Both the position numbers and the translations under genes were made by a program. From SZUA-217 sp034658975 (lineage in GTDB: Bacteria; Actinomycetota; Acidimicrobiia; Spongiisociales; ZC4RG35): 56,876 bases of DNA. Positions 31,487-40,509 of this stretch are shown here, in pieces (the first letter of the stretch is position 1; every line of letters begins with the position of its first letter). The notes beneath the pieces are model-generated. The model saw only the letters and a list, made by a program, of their open reading frames with translations, was not told the DNA's origin and made no database searches. The DNA lies in NCBI GenBank assembly GCA_034658975.1, contig JAYEGJ010000130.1, positions 1 to 56,876 on the forward strand, in the 5' to 3' direction.

Positions 31487-31528
31487 TATTGCAAGCGCGT
31501 CGCGAGCAGTCCTCGATGTTTGTCTGGT

Positions 31529-32251
31529 TCAGGCGAGAACGCCGCCCACCATGTCGCCGATCCAGTAGGCAACCAGGCCGCCGACACCGGCAATCGCCAT
31601 GTTTTCGAGGCCACCGAAAAGCCGGTTCGAGTCGGCCACGCGTGCCTTGATCACCCCAACTGCGAAGAGCCCGGCGAGCGCAAAGACGCTCGCCCACACC
31701 AAAGCGGTCCCTGAGTTCGACGCCAGAGCGAACGGCACGACCGAGGGCAGAGCCCCCAACAGGAACAGCAGGCCGCTCGCAGCCATGGCGAGGAATGGTG
31801 ACCGGCGCTCTGATTCGACCACACCGAATTCGAGCGCCGCCATTGCGTTGAGGAGCGCCTCGTCGTTTTCCTCGAACCCGGCGACGACCCCGTCGAGGTC
31901 ATCATCCCGGATGCCCATGTCGGTGAAGAAACCGCGCAACTGCTCGATCTCCTGGTCCTTGAAGTGTTCGATGTGATTGCGTTCGAGTTTCAGCTCCGAA
32001 GCGAGGATGTCGTCCTGTGACTTGGTGGCCAGGTACTCGCCGGCCGCCATCGACACCGCACCAGCTATCGCACCGGCAATTCCGGTGAGCAGCACCTGAT
32101 CGTTGTTGAGGCCACCACCGACCACGCCAACGACGAGCAGGAACGTCGAGACAAGGCCGTCATTGACCCCGAGGATGATGTCTCTCCAGTACTGGCGTGA
32201 ATCCCCGATGTGAGGCACGTACTCCGGGCTACCGATTTGTCTGCTGGCCAC
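31529..32251 (-). CDS. VIT1/CCC1 family (iron/manganese) transporter
   Basis: A 240-aa membrane protein. The family core RDIILGVNDGLVSTFLLVVGV and AGAVSMAAGEYLATKSQ is present. A cytoplasmic segment (about 80-140) is rich in Glu (EHFKDQEIEQLRGFF, EENDEALLNAM), the region that binds metal in VIT1. Three C-terminal membrane helices follow. It probably exports Fe2+ or Mn2+ from the cytosol. GTG 32251 has TACCAT 6 bases upstream. Confidence 0.88.
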   Translation of the reverse strand: MASRQIGSPEYVPHIGDSRQYWRDIILGVNDGLVSTFLLVVGVVGGGLNNDQVLLTGIAGAIAGAVSMAAGEYLATKSQDDILASELKLERNHIEHFKDQEIEQLRGFFTDMGIRDDDLDGVVAGFEENDEALLNAMAALEFGVVESERRSPFLAMAASGLLFLLGALPSVVPFALASNSGTALVWASVFALAGLFAVGVIKARVADSNRLFGGLENMAIAGVGGLVAYWIGDMVGGVLA

Positions 32252-32257
32252 GCACCG

Positions 32258-32263
32258 ATGGTA
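32258..32263 (-). promoter_or_regulatory. -10 box for the VIT transporter gene
   Basis: TACCAT on the minus strand lies 6 bases before the GTG at 32251. Confidence 0.5.
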
Positions 32264-32293
32264 AACGACGATTCGGCAGGTGCGAGTTGTCGC

Positions 32294-32299
32294 TAGGTT
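32294..32299 (+). promoter_or_regulatory. possible -10 box for the DAHP synthase gene
   Basis: TAGGTT lies 14 bases before the ATG at 32314, which would leave a leader of a few bases. Confidence 0.35.
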
Positions 32300-32313
32300 G
32301 GCGGGGTTCTCCC

Positions 32314-33324
32314 ATGATCATCGTGATGCATCCCGACGCCTCTTCCGACGAGATCGATCAGGTAGTCGCGCGTTTGGAGGCCTTAGGGGCCGACGTCCAG
32401 GTCACGACCGAGGAGGGGCGCACCATCGTCAACGGGACGACGGAGTCTCGTTTGAACGACGAGGCGCCCTGGGGGCTGCTTCCCGGCGTCGACCGAATCG
32501 TTCCTGAGATCGCGGGAGGTCGCCGGGTTGGCCGTCAGCACAAGGCAGCGGACACGGTTGTGGATGTTTCGGGGGTCTTGATCGGTGATGGCACCTTCAC
32601 GGTGGCCGCGGGCCCGTGCGCCGTAGAGAGTCGCAACCGTCTCATGGAGGTTGCCGCCGCCGTCAAAGCCGCCGGCGCTCACATGCTGCGCGGCGATGCT
32701 TTCAAGCCACGGACCTCGCCGTATTCGTTCCAGGGTCTGGGCAAAGCCGGTCTCGAAATGCTCTCCGAGGCCCGAGATACCTATGGATTGCCTGTCGTCG
32801 CCGAAGTCCTCGATCCGAGGGATGTTGATCTGGTCGCGGCGCATGTCGACATGCTCAGGATCGGCACCCGGAACATGTCGAACTATGTACTTCTCAAGGA
32901 GGTCGGAAGGCAAGGGAAGCCGGTCCAGCTCAAGAGGGGCCGGGCCTCGACCATCGGGGAGTGGATCGACGCCGCCGAGTACATCTTCAACGAGGGCAAC
33001 CGCAGCGTCGTCATGGTGGAGAGGGGAGTTCGTGGCTTCGACAACACGGCCCGGAACATCCTCGACATCAGTGCGGTCCCGATCGTCAAGGCCATGACCC
33101 ACCTGCCTGTGATGGTCGACCCCTCTCACGCGGCCGGGAGAAAAGATCTCGTGGCGCCACTGGCATTGGCAGCCGTTGCCGCCGGGGCCGACGGTCTGTT
33201 GATCGACGTCCACACGGAACCCGGCGAGGCATTGGTCGATGGCGCGCAGGCGCTGGCTCCGTCTGAGTTCGAACGCTTGATGACCCAAATGAGGGCGGTG
33301 AAGAACGCGCTCAGGGAAGCTTGA
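32314..33324 (+). CDS. aroF: 3-deoxy-7-phosphoheptulonate (DAHP) synthase, type I with N-terminal ferredoxin-like domain
   Basis: A 336-aa enzyme for the first step of the shikimate pathway. An N-terminal ~70-residue ACT/ferredoxin-like regulatory domain starts IIVMHPDASSDEIDQVVARLEA, as in Thermotoga-type DAHP synthases. The barrel contains VAAGPCAVES, LRGDAFKPRTSPYSFQGLG, VAEVLDPRDV, LRIGTRNMSNYVLLKEVG, PVMVDPSHAAGR and LLIDVHTEPGEAL. The frame is open 39 codons upstream; ATG 32314 begins the conserved domain. It abuts the convergent M20 gene with no bases between the stops. Confidence 0.95.
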   Translation: MIIVMHPDASSDEIDQVVARLEALGADVQVTTEEGRTIVNGTTESRLNDEAPWGLLPGVDRIVPEIAGGRRVGRQHKAADTVVDVSGVLIGDGTFTVAAGPCAVESRNRLMEVAAAVKAAGAHMLRGDAFKPRTSPYSFQGLGKAGLEMLSEARDTYGLPVVAEVLDPRDVDLVAAHVDMLRIGTRNMSNYVLLKEVGRQGKPVQLKRGRASTIGEWIDAAEYIFNEGNRSVVMVERGVRGFDNTARNILDISAVPIVKAMTHLPVMVDPSHAAGRKDLVAPLALAAVAAGADGLLIDVHTEPGEALVDGAQALAPSEFERLMTQMRAVKNALREA

Positions 33325-34491
33325 TCAGATCCGTTCGGTCATCCCGATCAATGCGCCAACGCCGGCCTTGATCCCGAATCCGATGGTTGCTTCGTTGATC
33401 TTGAAACTCGCCGAGTGGAGATCGCCCCCACCACAGCAGGTTCCCAACCTGAGAAGCGCACCGGGCACGATATCGAGGTAGTGGGCGAAGTCCTCGCCTC
33501 CCATGCTGGTGTCCGTCGGAACAATCGTGTCATCACCGGCGTAGAGGGTGATACCAGCCGAGGCGGCCTCGACAACCCCGCCGTCGTTCACGACCGGGGG
33601 GATACCTTGTCTGTAGTCGAGGTGGTAGTCGGCTCCTGACACGGCGAGAAGGGAGCCGAGTGCCTTGTCGACCAGGCCGGGGAGCACGTCCCAAACCGCC
33701 CGGTCGAGAGTTCGCACGGTTCCGCTCATCACGACCTCGGTGGGAATGACGTTTAGCGCATCCCCGCCATGGACGGATCCGAAGACGGTGACAATCGGGA
33801 TGCGCGAATCGATCGAGCGGCGGATGGCTCCGGGCAACTCTCCGATGACGCGGGCCGAAGCGTCGACGAGATCCACTGTTCGGTTCGGTCGCGCCGTGTG
33901 ACCACCGGGCCCGTTGAGTGTGATGGTGAAGCCGTCTGCACTGCCCGTTATGGGCCCGGTCTTGGCGCCTACCTTTCCCGTGTCGAGATTGGGATCGACG
34001 TGGAACGCAATGAGACCCTTCAGGCCGTCGACGAGCCCTTCGGCCACCAGTTCGCTCGCACCGCTCGGGTACGACTCCTCGGCGGGCTGAAAGAGCACCC
34101 GCACTCCTTGATCGAGATCGAGCCGGTTGAGCGTGAGGGCGATGCCGGTGGCAATCGCGGAGTGAGCATCGTGACCGCACGCGTGCATCCAGCCGGGGTT
34201 CTGGGACCTGGGAAGGTTGTCCTCCGGCTCCGTGATCGGTAGGGCGTCGAGATCCGCTCGGAATCCGACGGAGGGGTCGTTGCCGATATCCACCCAAAGC
34301 CCCGTGTTTGGCTTCCGGAGCTCGTGAGCCAAACCGTTCTCTCGAAGGGTTGCCGAGATGAGGGCCGTGGTCTGGTGCTCCTGGAAACCGGGCTCGGGAT
34401 GCCGATGCAGCAGACGTCGCAACTCGACCGCCTGGGGCGTGATCTCCTCCACCAGCTCCGCCAATTGGTTATTCAGCGGGCTCCTAGGCAT
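33325..34491 (-). CDS. M20 family amidohydrolase (N-acyl-amino-acid hydrolase type)
   Basis: A 388-aa metallopeptidase-fold amidohydrolase. LRRLLHRHPEPGFQEHQT, GFRADLDALPITE, MHACGHDAHSAIATGIAL (metal ligands), FQPAEESYPSGASELV and the late MGGEDFAHYL are present. Such enzymes hydrolyse N-acyl amino acids, hippurate or auxin conjugates, so the exact substrate is unknown. The start has TAGTCT 6 bases upstream. Confidence 0.88.
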   Translation of the reverse strand: MPRSPLNNQLAELVEEITPQAVELRRLLHRHPEPGFQEHQTTALISATLRENGLAHELRKPNTGLWVDIGNDPSVGFRADLDALPITEPEDNLPRSQNPGWMHACGHDAHSAIATGIALTLNRLDLDQGVRVLFQPAEESYPSGASELVAEGLVDGLKGLIAFHVDPNLDTGKVGAKTGPITGSADGFTITLNGPGGHTARPNRTVDLVDASARVIGELPGAIRRSIDSRIPIVTVFGSVHGGDALNVIPTEVVMSGTVRTLDRAVWDVLPGLVDKALGSLLAVSGADYHLDYRQGIPPVVNDGGVVEAASAGITLYAGDDTIVPTDTSMGGEDFAHYLDIVPGALLRLGTCCGGGDLHSASFKINEATIGFGIKAGVGALIGMTERI

Positions 34492-34497
34492 CCGGAG

Positions 34498-34503
34498 AGA
34501 CTA
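34498..34503 (-). promoter_or_regulatory. -10 box for the M20 amidohydrolase gene
   Basis: TAGTCT on the minus strand lies 6 bases before the ATG at 34491. Confidence 0.45.
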
Positions 34504-34514
34504 ACCAACCCCGA

Positions 34515-37265
34515 TCATTCGTAGAAGAGGCGTTCGAAGGTCCGGCGGGACCGACGCGTGTATCGCCGATACTGCTCTCGAAGCTCACCTGTTCGGTCGA
34601 AACCCAGGGAGGCAGCAAGCCTCGCGGTTGCCGTCGGGTCGGTGGGCAAGGAGTCCGAAGCGCGCCCCTTCTGGAGATGAAGCCGAAGTCGGACCCTCGT
34701 GCAGAAGATGTAGGCGTCAGCCAGGGCGTTGTAGTCGGCCGGGGTGATGTGTTCAGAGTCACGCAAACCGGCGAGAGCCGCCAGAGTCCCTGGGACGCGA
34801 AGGCCGGGATCTGCTCCCCCGTGCTGGAGTTGGAGCAACTGGGTGACGAACTCGACGTCGGAGAGCCCACCGGGCCCGAGCTTGAGGTGGAAGTCGGGGT
34901 CCTCGCCAACTGGAATCCGCTCGGATTCCACCCGAGCCTTGATCGAGCGGATGCCATGAGTGACCTGGGGCTGAAGGTCGTCCATCCATAAGACGGGCTC
35001 GATCAACTTCATGAACGACGCTCCCAGGTCCTGGTCGCCGGCGGCCGGTCTTGCCCGGACCAGTGCCAGCAATTCCCACGGCTCCACCCAATGCTCGTAG
35101 TAGCGGCCGAAGCCTTCCATGGATCGGGCCAACGGACCCTTCCGCCCCTCCGGCCGAAGGTCAGAGTCGAGTTCGTAGGCCTCCCCGTGCCGGCTCGGCT
35201 CGGCGAGAACCTGGCCGAGGCCGACGGCGAGCTCGTTGGCGCGAGCCCGGTCGCTCTCATTCCTATACACATACATGAGGTCGAGATCAGAGCCGTAGGA
35301 GAGTTCTCGGCCTCCCCACTTGCCCATGGCGACGACCCCAAAACCCTCTAACTCGCCGTCGGTGAGGGTGTGGAGGGCCCCGACCAGAGCCGCATCGGCT
35401 GTGTCGGAGAGCGCCCGGAGAGTGGCCTCCGTCGGCGCCTCTCCCAGAACATCACGTGCGGCTATCCGGAGCTTGCGGCGGCGAACGAACCTCCTCACGG
35501 TCCCGACCCGCACGTCCCGGTCGGGTCTGGCGTCCAGAAGAGCGATGAGGCGATTGACGGCGGCCTCCCCGTCTCGGACGTCTCTAATCCGCTCGTCGCT
35601 GGCGAGTCGCGGAATGAACTCGGGAATCCGGTCGATCAGATCGCCGAGAAGTTTCCCGTTTCCGAGGAGCAGACAGAGTCGCTCCCCTGCCACGGGGTTG
35701 TTCTGAAGAAGAGCGACCAACGCTCCGTGATCGGGAGTGCGGGCCAGCAGCAGGCGCAGTTGGGCGAGACCGAGATCGGGGTCGGGGGACTGCGACAGCC
35801 AGTCGAGCATCAAGGGGAGAATCTGATGCATCACGCGGGACTTTCTGCTGAGACCGGTTGTCAGCTCCCCGAATGCGGTAGTGGCTGCCCCGACGTCTCT
35901 GAATCCGAGCGCCTCGAGACGCAGGCCCGCATCGGCGGGGTCGAGTCGCGCCGAAGGCAACCCGACCAGCGAGTCGAGTATCGGCCTGAAGTAGAGACGC
36001 TCGTGGAGACTCCTGACGTTGCGTCGGACCGATGAGAGAGCCTTCTCCAATTCTTCAGCCGGATCTTGTTCGAATCCCAACGAGCGCCCGATGCGTTCCC
36101 TCGCGTCCAAGGAACTGGGGAGATCGTGGGTCTGTCGAAGGTCCCAGAGCTGGATTCGGTGCTCCAGGTTGCGAAGAAAGACGTAGGCGTCGGTTAGCTG
36201 ATCTGCCTCCTCCTCGTCGATGTAGCCATGCTCTCCCAACACTGCCGCCGCCGCGATGGTCGATGGGACCCGCAGGTCGGGATCGAACCCCCCGTGGACT
36301 AGCTGGAGAAGCTGCACGGTGAACTCGATATCCCGAATCCCGCCGCGGGAGCGCTTGATGTCTGAAGCCGGGGCCGAGTCCTCTGCCTGGACCTTGAGCA
36401 GTCGAATGCTCCGAAGGGCGTCGACATCGAGGCCCTGCTCCCAGATGATTCGGTCGGCCATTTCCCTGAAGCGATGGCCGAGATCCCCGCTTCCGGCCAC
36501 GAACCTCGCTTTGAGCAGTGCCTGGAGCTCCCATGCCTCGCCCCATCGGGCGTAATACGACTCGTAGCTGTCCAAGCTGCGGGTCAGGGGACCCATGGTG
36601 CCCTCGGGCCGGAGGTCGGCATCAACACGGAGAGCCTCGCCCTCGAACGTTGGCGAAGACAGCCTGGCGAGCAGACTGCTGGCCATGGCCAGGGCGGCCC
36701 GCCGACTCTCATCCGGATCGCCGGCAATGGGCTCGTGGACGAACACGAGGTCGATGTCGGATGAGTAGTTGAGCTCTCGCGCACCCCATTTGCCCATGGC
36801 AATGATTGCGAAAGGCATCTCGAGGGCAGTCGGGTGCTTCTCGGCGACGGACTCCCGGACCCTGGTCAGACTGGCGCTCACCATCCCATCGATGAACTCC
36901 GAATACCTTCGGGTCGATTCGACCATGTCGACACGCCCACAGAGATCGTCGCCGGCGATGTCGATTAGCGCTCCTCTGAGCTTCAGGGGCACGGAGTCCT
37001 CGGGGCTTGCTCCGTCGAAGAGGTGGGCGTTCGAGGCGAGGGCGGACGTCAATGCCCGGCTTGCGCCGGCCAGGGCGGCAGCCTTCTCGAGCTTGCCGGG
37101 TTCGGCAAAGGAGACATCGGCTGCCAGGAGTGGGGCGATGCGGATTGCGGCCCCAGCCGGATCCGCCGACTCCTCGACGGCCGCGGTGACTCGCTCGAGA
37201 GTCTCGGGATCGAGGCCGATCTCGGAGAGTGCGGCGTGGCTGGCTCGAGGTTGGCGGTCTGTCAC
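34515..37265 (-). CDS. glnE: bifunctional [glutamine synthetase] adenylyltransferase/adenylyl-removing enzyme
   Basis: A 916-aa protein with two nucleotidyltransferase domains. The N-terminal one (GKWGARELNYSSDIDLVFV, about residue 165) removes AMP, and the C-terminal one (GKWGGRELSYGSDLDLMYV, about 655) adds it. RGGIRDIEFTVQLLQL and its C-terminal counterpart GGLSDVEFVTQLLQLQHGG follow each domain. It tunes glutamine synthetase with nitrogen status. Length and order are standard, but glnA is not in the window. GTG 37265 has TAGCCT 7 bases upstream. It is divergent from nadE. Confidence 0.95.
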   Translation of the reverse strand: MTDRQPRASHAALSEIGLDPETLERVTAAVEESADPAGAAIRIAPLLAADVSFAEPGKLEKAAALAGASRALTSALASNAHLFDGASPEDSVPLKLRGALIDIAGDDLCGRVDMVESTRRYSEFIDGMVSASLTRVRESVAEKHPTALEMPFAIIAMGKWGARELNYSSDIDLVFVHEPIAGDPDESRRAALAMASSLLARLSSPTFEGEALRVDADLRPEGTMGPLTRSLDSYESYYARWGEAWELQALLKARFVAGSGDLGHRFREMADRIIWEQGLDVDALRSIRLLKVQAEDSAPASDIKRSRGGIRDIEFTVQLLQLVHGGFDPDLRVPSTIAAAAVLGEHGYIDEEEADQLTDAYVFLRNLEHRIQLWDLRQTHDLPSSLDARERIGRSLGFEQDPAEELEKALSSVRRNVRSLHERLYFRPILDSLVGLPSARLDPADAGLRLEALGFRDVGAATTAFGELTTGLSRKSRVMHQILPLMLDWLSQSPDPDLGLAQLRLLLARTPDHGALVALLQNNPVAGERLCLLLGNGKLLGDLIDRIPEFIPRLASDERIRDVRDGEAAVNRLIALLDARPDRDVRVGTVRRFVRRRKLRIAARDVLGEAPTEATLRALSDTADAALVGALHTLTDGELEGFGVVAMGKWGGRELSYGSDLDLMYVYRNESDRARANELAVGLGQVLAEPSRHGEAYELDSDLRPEGRKGPLARSMEGFGRYYEHWVEPWELLALVRARPAAGDQDLGASFMKLIEPVLWMDDLQPQVTHGIRSIKARVESERIPVGEDPDFHLKLGPGGLSDVEFVTQLLQLQHGGADPGLRVPGTLAALAGLRDSEHITPADYNALADAYIFCTRVRLRLHLQKGRASDSLPTDPTATARLAASLGFDRTGELREQYRRYTRRSRRTFERLFYE

Positions 37266-37272
37266 AGTTCTC

Positions 37273-37278
37273 AGGCTA
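37273..37278 (-). promoter_or_regulatory. -10 box for glnE
   Basis: TAGCCT on the minus strand lies 7 bases before the GTG at 37265. Confidence 0.5.
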
Positions 37279-37306
37279 TGACGCCTCTGTCGCTCCGCCC
37301 AACGCG

Positions 37307-37312
37307 TAACGT
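37307..37312 (+). promoter_or_regulatory. -10 box for nadE
   Basis: TAACGT lies 6 bases before the ATG at 37319. Confidence 0.5.
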
Positions 37313-37318
37313 GGTGTC

Positions 37319-38968
37319 ATGTCGTTGAGGGTTGCCGGAGCCCAGCTGAATCTGACGGTTGGGGACATCCGGGGGAACGAGGCAGCAATCGCGGAGGCGA
37401 TCGGCAAGGCTTCCTCTGCAGGGGCAGATCTTCTGCTGCTGCCGGAGTTGGCGATCACCGGATACCCGCCCGAGGATCTGGTGCTTCGCGACGATTTCAT
37501 CGACGCGAACCTCGCCGCCCTCGATCGCCTCGCTCAACTTGCCGTTGACGTGACGGTCGTGGTCGGATTCGTCGATCGTGTCAACGGTCCGTCACGTGGG
37601 GCCGCCGACTCCGAGATGCGAGAAGTGGCCAACGGCGCTGCAATCCTGGCCAACAGAACGATCGCCGGGATCTACCACAAGGTTCTTCTTCCCAACTACG
37701 GGGTCTTCGACGAAGACAGGTATTTCGCGGTCGGCTCCTCTCCTGAGGCGGTGTGGAAGGTAGGCGAAACCGCTGTTGGCGTATCGATATGCGAGGACAT
37801 CTGGCTTCCCGACGGACCGCCCCGCGAGCAGGCGGCCAATGGAGCAACTGTGCTCCTCAATATCAATGCCTCCCCGTTCCATAGGGGCAAGGCCGGCGAG
37901 CGCGAGGAGATGCTTGCCGCGCGAGCCCGGGACTCGGGTGCGGCTGTGGTCTACCTGAACCTGGTTGGCGGGCAAGATGAACTCGTCTTCGACGGTGCCT
38001 CCGTAGTCCTCGACCGCAGTGGCCGGGTGCTCCATCGATCGCCCCAGTTCGAGGAGGACTTCTTCGTAGTGGACCTTCCTGTCGGGAATGAGATCGCGGC
38101 CCCTGGTGCTGTGGTTCCGCTTCTCGACCCGGTCGAAGAGGTCTATCGGGGGCTCGTCACCGGTGTCGGCGACTATGTGCGAAAGAACGGCTTCAGACAA
38201 GTTCTGATCGGGCTGTCCGGAGGAATCGACTCGGCTTTGACGGCGGCGGTCTGCGCTGACGCTTTGGGTGCCGACGGCGTCTGGGGGATCTCGATGCCCT
38301 CGAGATTCTCCTCCGATCACTCGATCGCCGATGCCGGGGCTCTTGCCGAGAATCTGGGCATTCGATTCGATCTCCTTCCAATCGACGGCGTCTACGAAGC
38401 TCATCTCCAGTCCCTCGCCGGGGTGTTCGAGGGAACAGAGTTCGGGGTTGCCGAGGAGAACCTCCAGGCACGCTCCCGTGGGGCGACTCTCATGGCGATT
38501 TCCAACAAGTTCGGCCCAATGGTGGTGGCGACCGGCAACAAGTCAGAGATGGCCGCCGGATACGCGACCTTGTATGGCGACATGGTGGGCGGCTACTCGG
38601 TGCTCAAAGACGTCTTCAAGACGCTGGTCTATGAACTCGCCCGCTGGCGGAACAGGGATGGTGAGGTCATCCCCGCCAACACGATCGAGAAGCCACCATC
38701 GGCCGAACTGCGTCCGGATCAGAAGGACTCCGACTCGCTTCCTCCATATGACCTTCTCGACGCGATTCTCGAGATGTACATCGAGGACGACATGGGAGTC
38801 ACGCAGATAGTTGCCGCGGGTTATGACGCCGAGAATGTTGGCTCGATAACGAGGATGGTCGATCGGAACGAGTACAAGAGGCGTCAGTCGGCACCCGGCG
38901 TGAAGATCACGACCAAGGCGTTTGGCAAGGATCGTCGGCTTCCCATCACCAACGCTTATCGTCCTTGA
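37319..38968 (+). CDS. nadE: glutamine-dependent NAD+ synthetase
   Basis: A 549-aa two-domain enzyme. The N-terminal nitrilase-like glutaminase has the triad E43 (LLPELAITGY), K121 (GIYHKVLLPNYGVFDEDRYF) and C158 (GVSICEDIW). The C-terminal synthetase has the P-loop GLSGGIDSALT (about 298-308), VVATGNKSEMAAGYATLYGD and PPSAELRPDQKDSDSLP. It makes NAD+ from deamido-NAD+ using ATP and glutamine. The class IV aminotransferase gene starts one base after its stop. Confidence 0.96.
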   Translation: MSLRVAGAQLNLTVGDIRGNEAAIAEAIGKASSAGADLLLLPELAITGYPPEDLVLRDDFIDANLAALDRLAQLAVDVTVVVGFVDRVNGPSRGAADSEMREVANGAAILANRTIAGIYHKVLLPNYGVFDEDRYFAVGSSPEAVWKVGETAVGVSICEDIWLPDGPPREQAANGATVLLNINASPFHRGKAGEREEMLAARARDSGAAVVYLNLVGGQDELVFDGASVVLDRSGRVLHRSPQFEEDFFVVDLPVGNEIAAPGAVVPLLDPVEEVYRGLVTGVGDYVRKNGFRQVLIGLSGGIDSALTAAVCADALGADGVWGISMPSRFSSDHSIADAGALAENLGIRFDLLPIDGVYEAHLQSLAGVFEGTEFGVAEENLQARSRGATLMAISNKFGPMVVATGNKSEMAAGYATLYGDMVGGYSVLKDVFKTLVYELARWRNRDGEVIPANTIEKPPSAELRPDQKDSDSLPPYDLLDAILEMYIEDDMGVTQIVAAGYDAENVGSITRMVDRNEYKRRQSAPGVKITTKAFGKDRRLPITNAYRP

Positions 38969-38969
38969 T

Positions 38970-39779
38970 ATGAAGCTCAGTCCCATCCTCATCAACGGCG
39001 TCGTATCGGATGGCATGATCCCCGTGACCGACTCATCTGTCTTGCGCGGTGATGGGTGTTTTGAAGTGCTCAAGGCCTACGACGGGAAGCCCTTCGCCCT
39101 TGACGGTCATCTTGATCGGCTAGCGAAGAGCGCGGCTCGCCTGGACATCGAACTTCCCGACAAGGATGACATCGGCCGATGGATCTCCGACACGGCCCGC
39201 GGGCTCGGAGACTGTGCCTTACGAGTTGTCGTGACGCGCGGATCGAGTGTTGCCGGTGTGGAAGGTGAGTCTCTCGTCATCGTGTTCGGCCATGACTGGC
39301 CGGCCGACGCGAGTGCCGCTCGGCTGTTTCCTGTTGAGGTGCCGTGGCACGCGGCCGGTATCGAGTGGGACCTGGCCGGTGCCAAGATTCTGTCGTACGC
39401 GCCAAACCTCGCCGCGACGCGCCGGGCGACGAAGGAGGGTTTCGACGACGCCCTCATGATGACGGTCGACGGTCTGGTGCTCGAGGGCCCCACCTTCTCG
39501 GTTGGCTGGGTGATCGACGATGTTCTGGAGACACCCACTCTCGAGTTGGGGATCCTCGACTCGATTACCAGGAGCACCGTGCTCGAACTCGCCTCAGATT
39601 TGGGAATTGAGGTTGTCCAAGGGCGCTGGGGCCTCGATCGTGTCTCCTCGGCATCGGAGGTCATGGCCCTCTCGACCATTCGAGAGGTTCAGGTTGTGTC
39701 CGACATCGGCGACCTGACATTCGATCCGGGCCCTGTCACGGAGCGGCTGCGAAAAGCCTTTTTCGATCTCGTCGAGTGA
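38970..39779 (+). CDS. class IV (fold-type IV) PLP aminotransferase / aminodeoxychorismate lyase-like
   Basis: A 269-aa protein. The N-terminal pattern SSVLRGDGCFEVLKAYDG matches the family's GDGxFExxxxxxG. The PLP Lys is K139 (LAGAKILSYAPNLAATRRA), and E172 lies in DGLVLEGPTFSV. It could be a branched-chain or D-amino-acid aminotransferase, or the folate-pathway lyase PabC. The substrate loops do not decide. ATG 38970 follows the nadE stop by one base, so the two are cotranscribed. The 16-codon extension overlaps nadE and is rejected. Confidence 0.8.
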   Translation: MKLSPILINGVVSDGMIPVTDSSVLRGDGCFEVLKAYDGKPFALDGHLDRLAKSAARLDIELPDKDDIGRWISDTARGLGDCALRVVVTRGSSVAGVEGESLVIVFGHDWPADASAARLFPVEVPWHAAGIEWDLAGAKILSYAPNLAATRRATKEGFDDALMMTVDGLVLEGPTFSVGWVIDDVLETPTLELGILDSITRSTVLELASDLGIEVVQGRWGLDRVSSASEVMALSTIREVQVVSDIGDLTFDPGPVTERLRKAFFDLVE

Positions 39780-39825
39780 TGTCGATACCGGGAACTCCGC
39801 ACGCCGACATGGACGTTGACGTGTC

Positions 39826-40335
39826 ATGAAATCCAGATCTCTGCTCGTGCTCGTACTGGCTCTCGGTCTCGTTGCGGCTGCCTGTGATAGCAGTGAGGCA
39901 GAGTTGTCGACCACCTCCTCATTGGTCACGGGGACAACCGAGACTCCTGATCAGGGGACAACGACAACCGGCGCGCCGGCCTCCACGTCGACGACGCCCC
40001 TGGTCGGCGAGACGGTGACCAGCTATGAGGTCGTTGTCAGGATCGCAGGGGACAACGGCGAGATCCTCTACATCGTGGTCCCCGAAGGCGCTTACACCGA
40101 CGTCGACCTCGAGAACTTCATCGGAGACCTGAAAGAGGCCGACCCCGATCTGTGGGGGGCCGAGGTCTTCGATGACGAGGACGCCGTCGAAGCGTTCGTC
40201 ATCCCCGCGGATCAGAGGACCGACGAGCAGCAGCAGCTACTCGATGAACATCACTTCGTGAGCCTGATCGGTGGCGACACGATGAAATTCCAGGGCCCGT
40301 TCTCGGACTTCGGCGAGTTCATAATCGGGAGCTAG
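39826..40335 (+). CDS. putative lipoprotein, unknown function
   Basis: A 169-aa protein with a type II signal peptide (LLVLVLALGLVAAAC). A Thr/Ser-rich linker (to about residue 58) follows, then an acidic C-terminal domain (VVVRIAGDNGEILYIVVPEGAYTD in two parts, then PADQRTDEQQQLLDEHH). I recognise no family. Its TAG stop lies within the terminal CTAG of the MITE-like element at 40332, so the present C-terminus may have been set by that insertion. Confidence 0.7.
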   Translation: MKSRSLLVLVLALGLVAAACDSSEAELSTTSSLVTGTTETPDQGTTTTGAPASTSTTPLVGETVTSYEVVVRIAGDNGEILYIVVPEGAYTDVDLENFIGDLKEADPDLWGAEVFDDEDAVEAFVIPADQRTDEQQQLLDEHHFVSLIGGDTMKFQGPFSDFGEFIIGS

Positions 40336-40499
40336 TGGCCCGTCTTACAAATGATTGCCGGGTCTCTCCGGCCCTCGACGCCGCTCGCGGTGTCCTCCGC
40401 CTCGACGCACCTACAGGTGCGCCTTCGTTGTGCGTCCTTGCGAGGCGAACGCCGATGACTCGGAGACACCCTGACACCATTTGTGCGACAGACCACTAG
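40332..40499. mobile_element. MITE-like foldback element, 168 bp
   Basis: The left end CTAGTGG and right end CCACTAG begin inverted repeats that match at 18 of 22 bases (CTAGTGGCCCGTCTTACAAATG against the complement of the right end). Similarity continues inward. The centre is a perfect hairpin CGCACCT-AC-AGGTGCG (40406-40421), within 3 bases of the element midpoint, so the whole element is one imperfect foldback. CTAG at each end could be a target duplication. It encodes nothing. It fills the gap between two convergent genes and supplies the stop codon of the left one. In RNA it might also act as a terminator-like hairpin. Confidence 0.65.
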
Positions 40500-40509
40500 T
40501 GACGGACTC

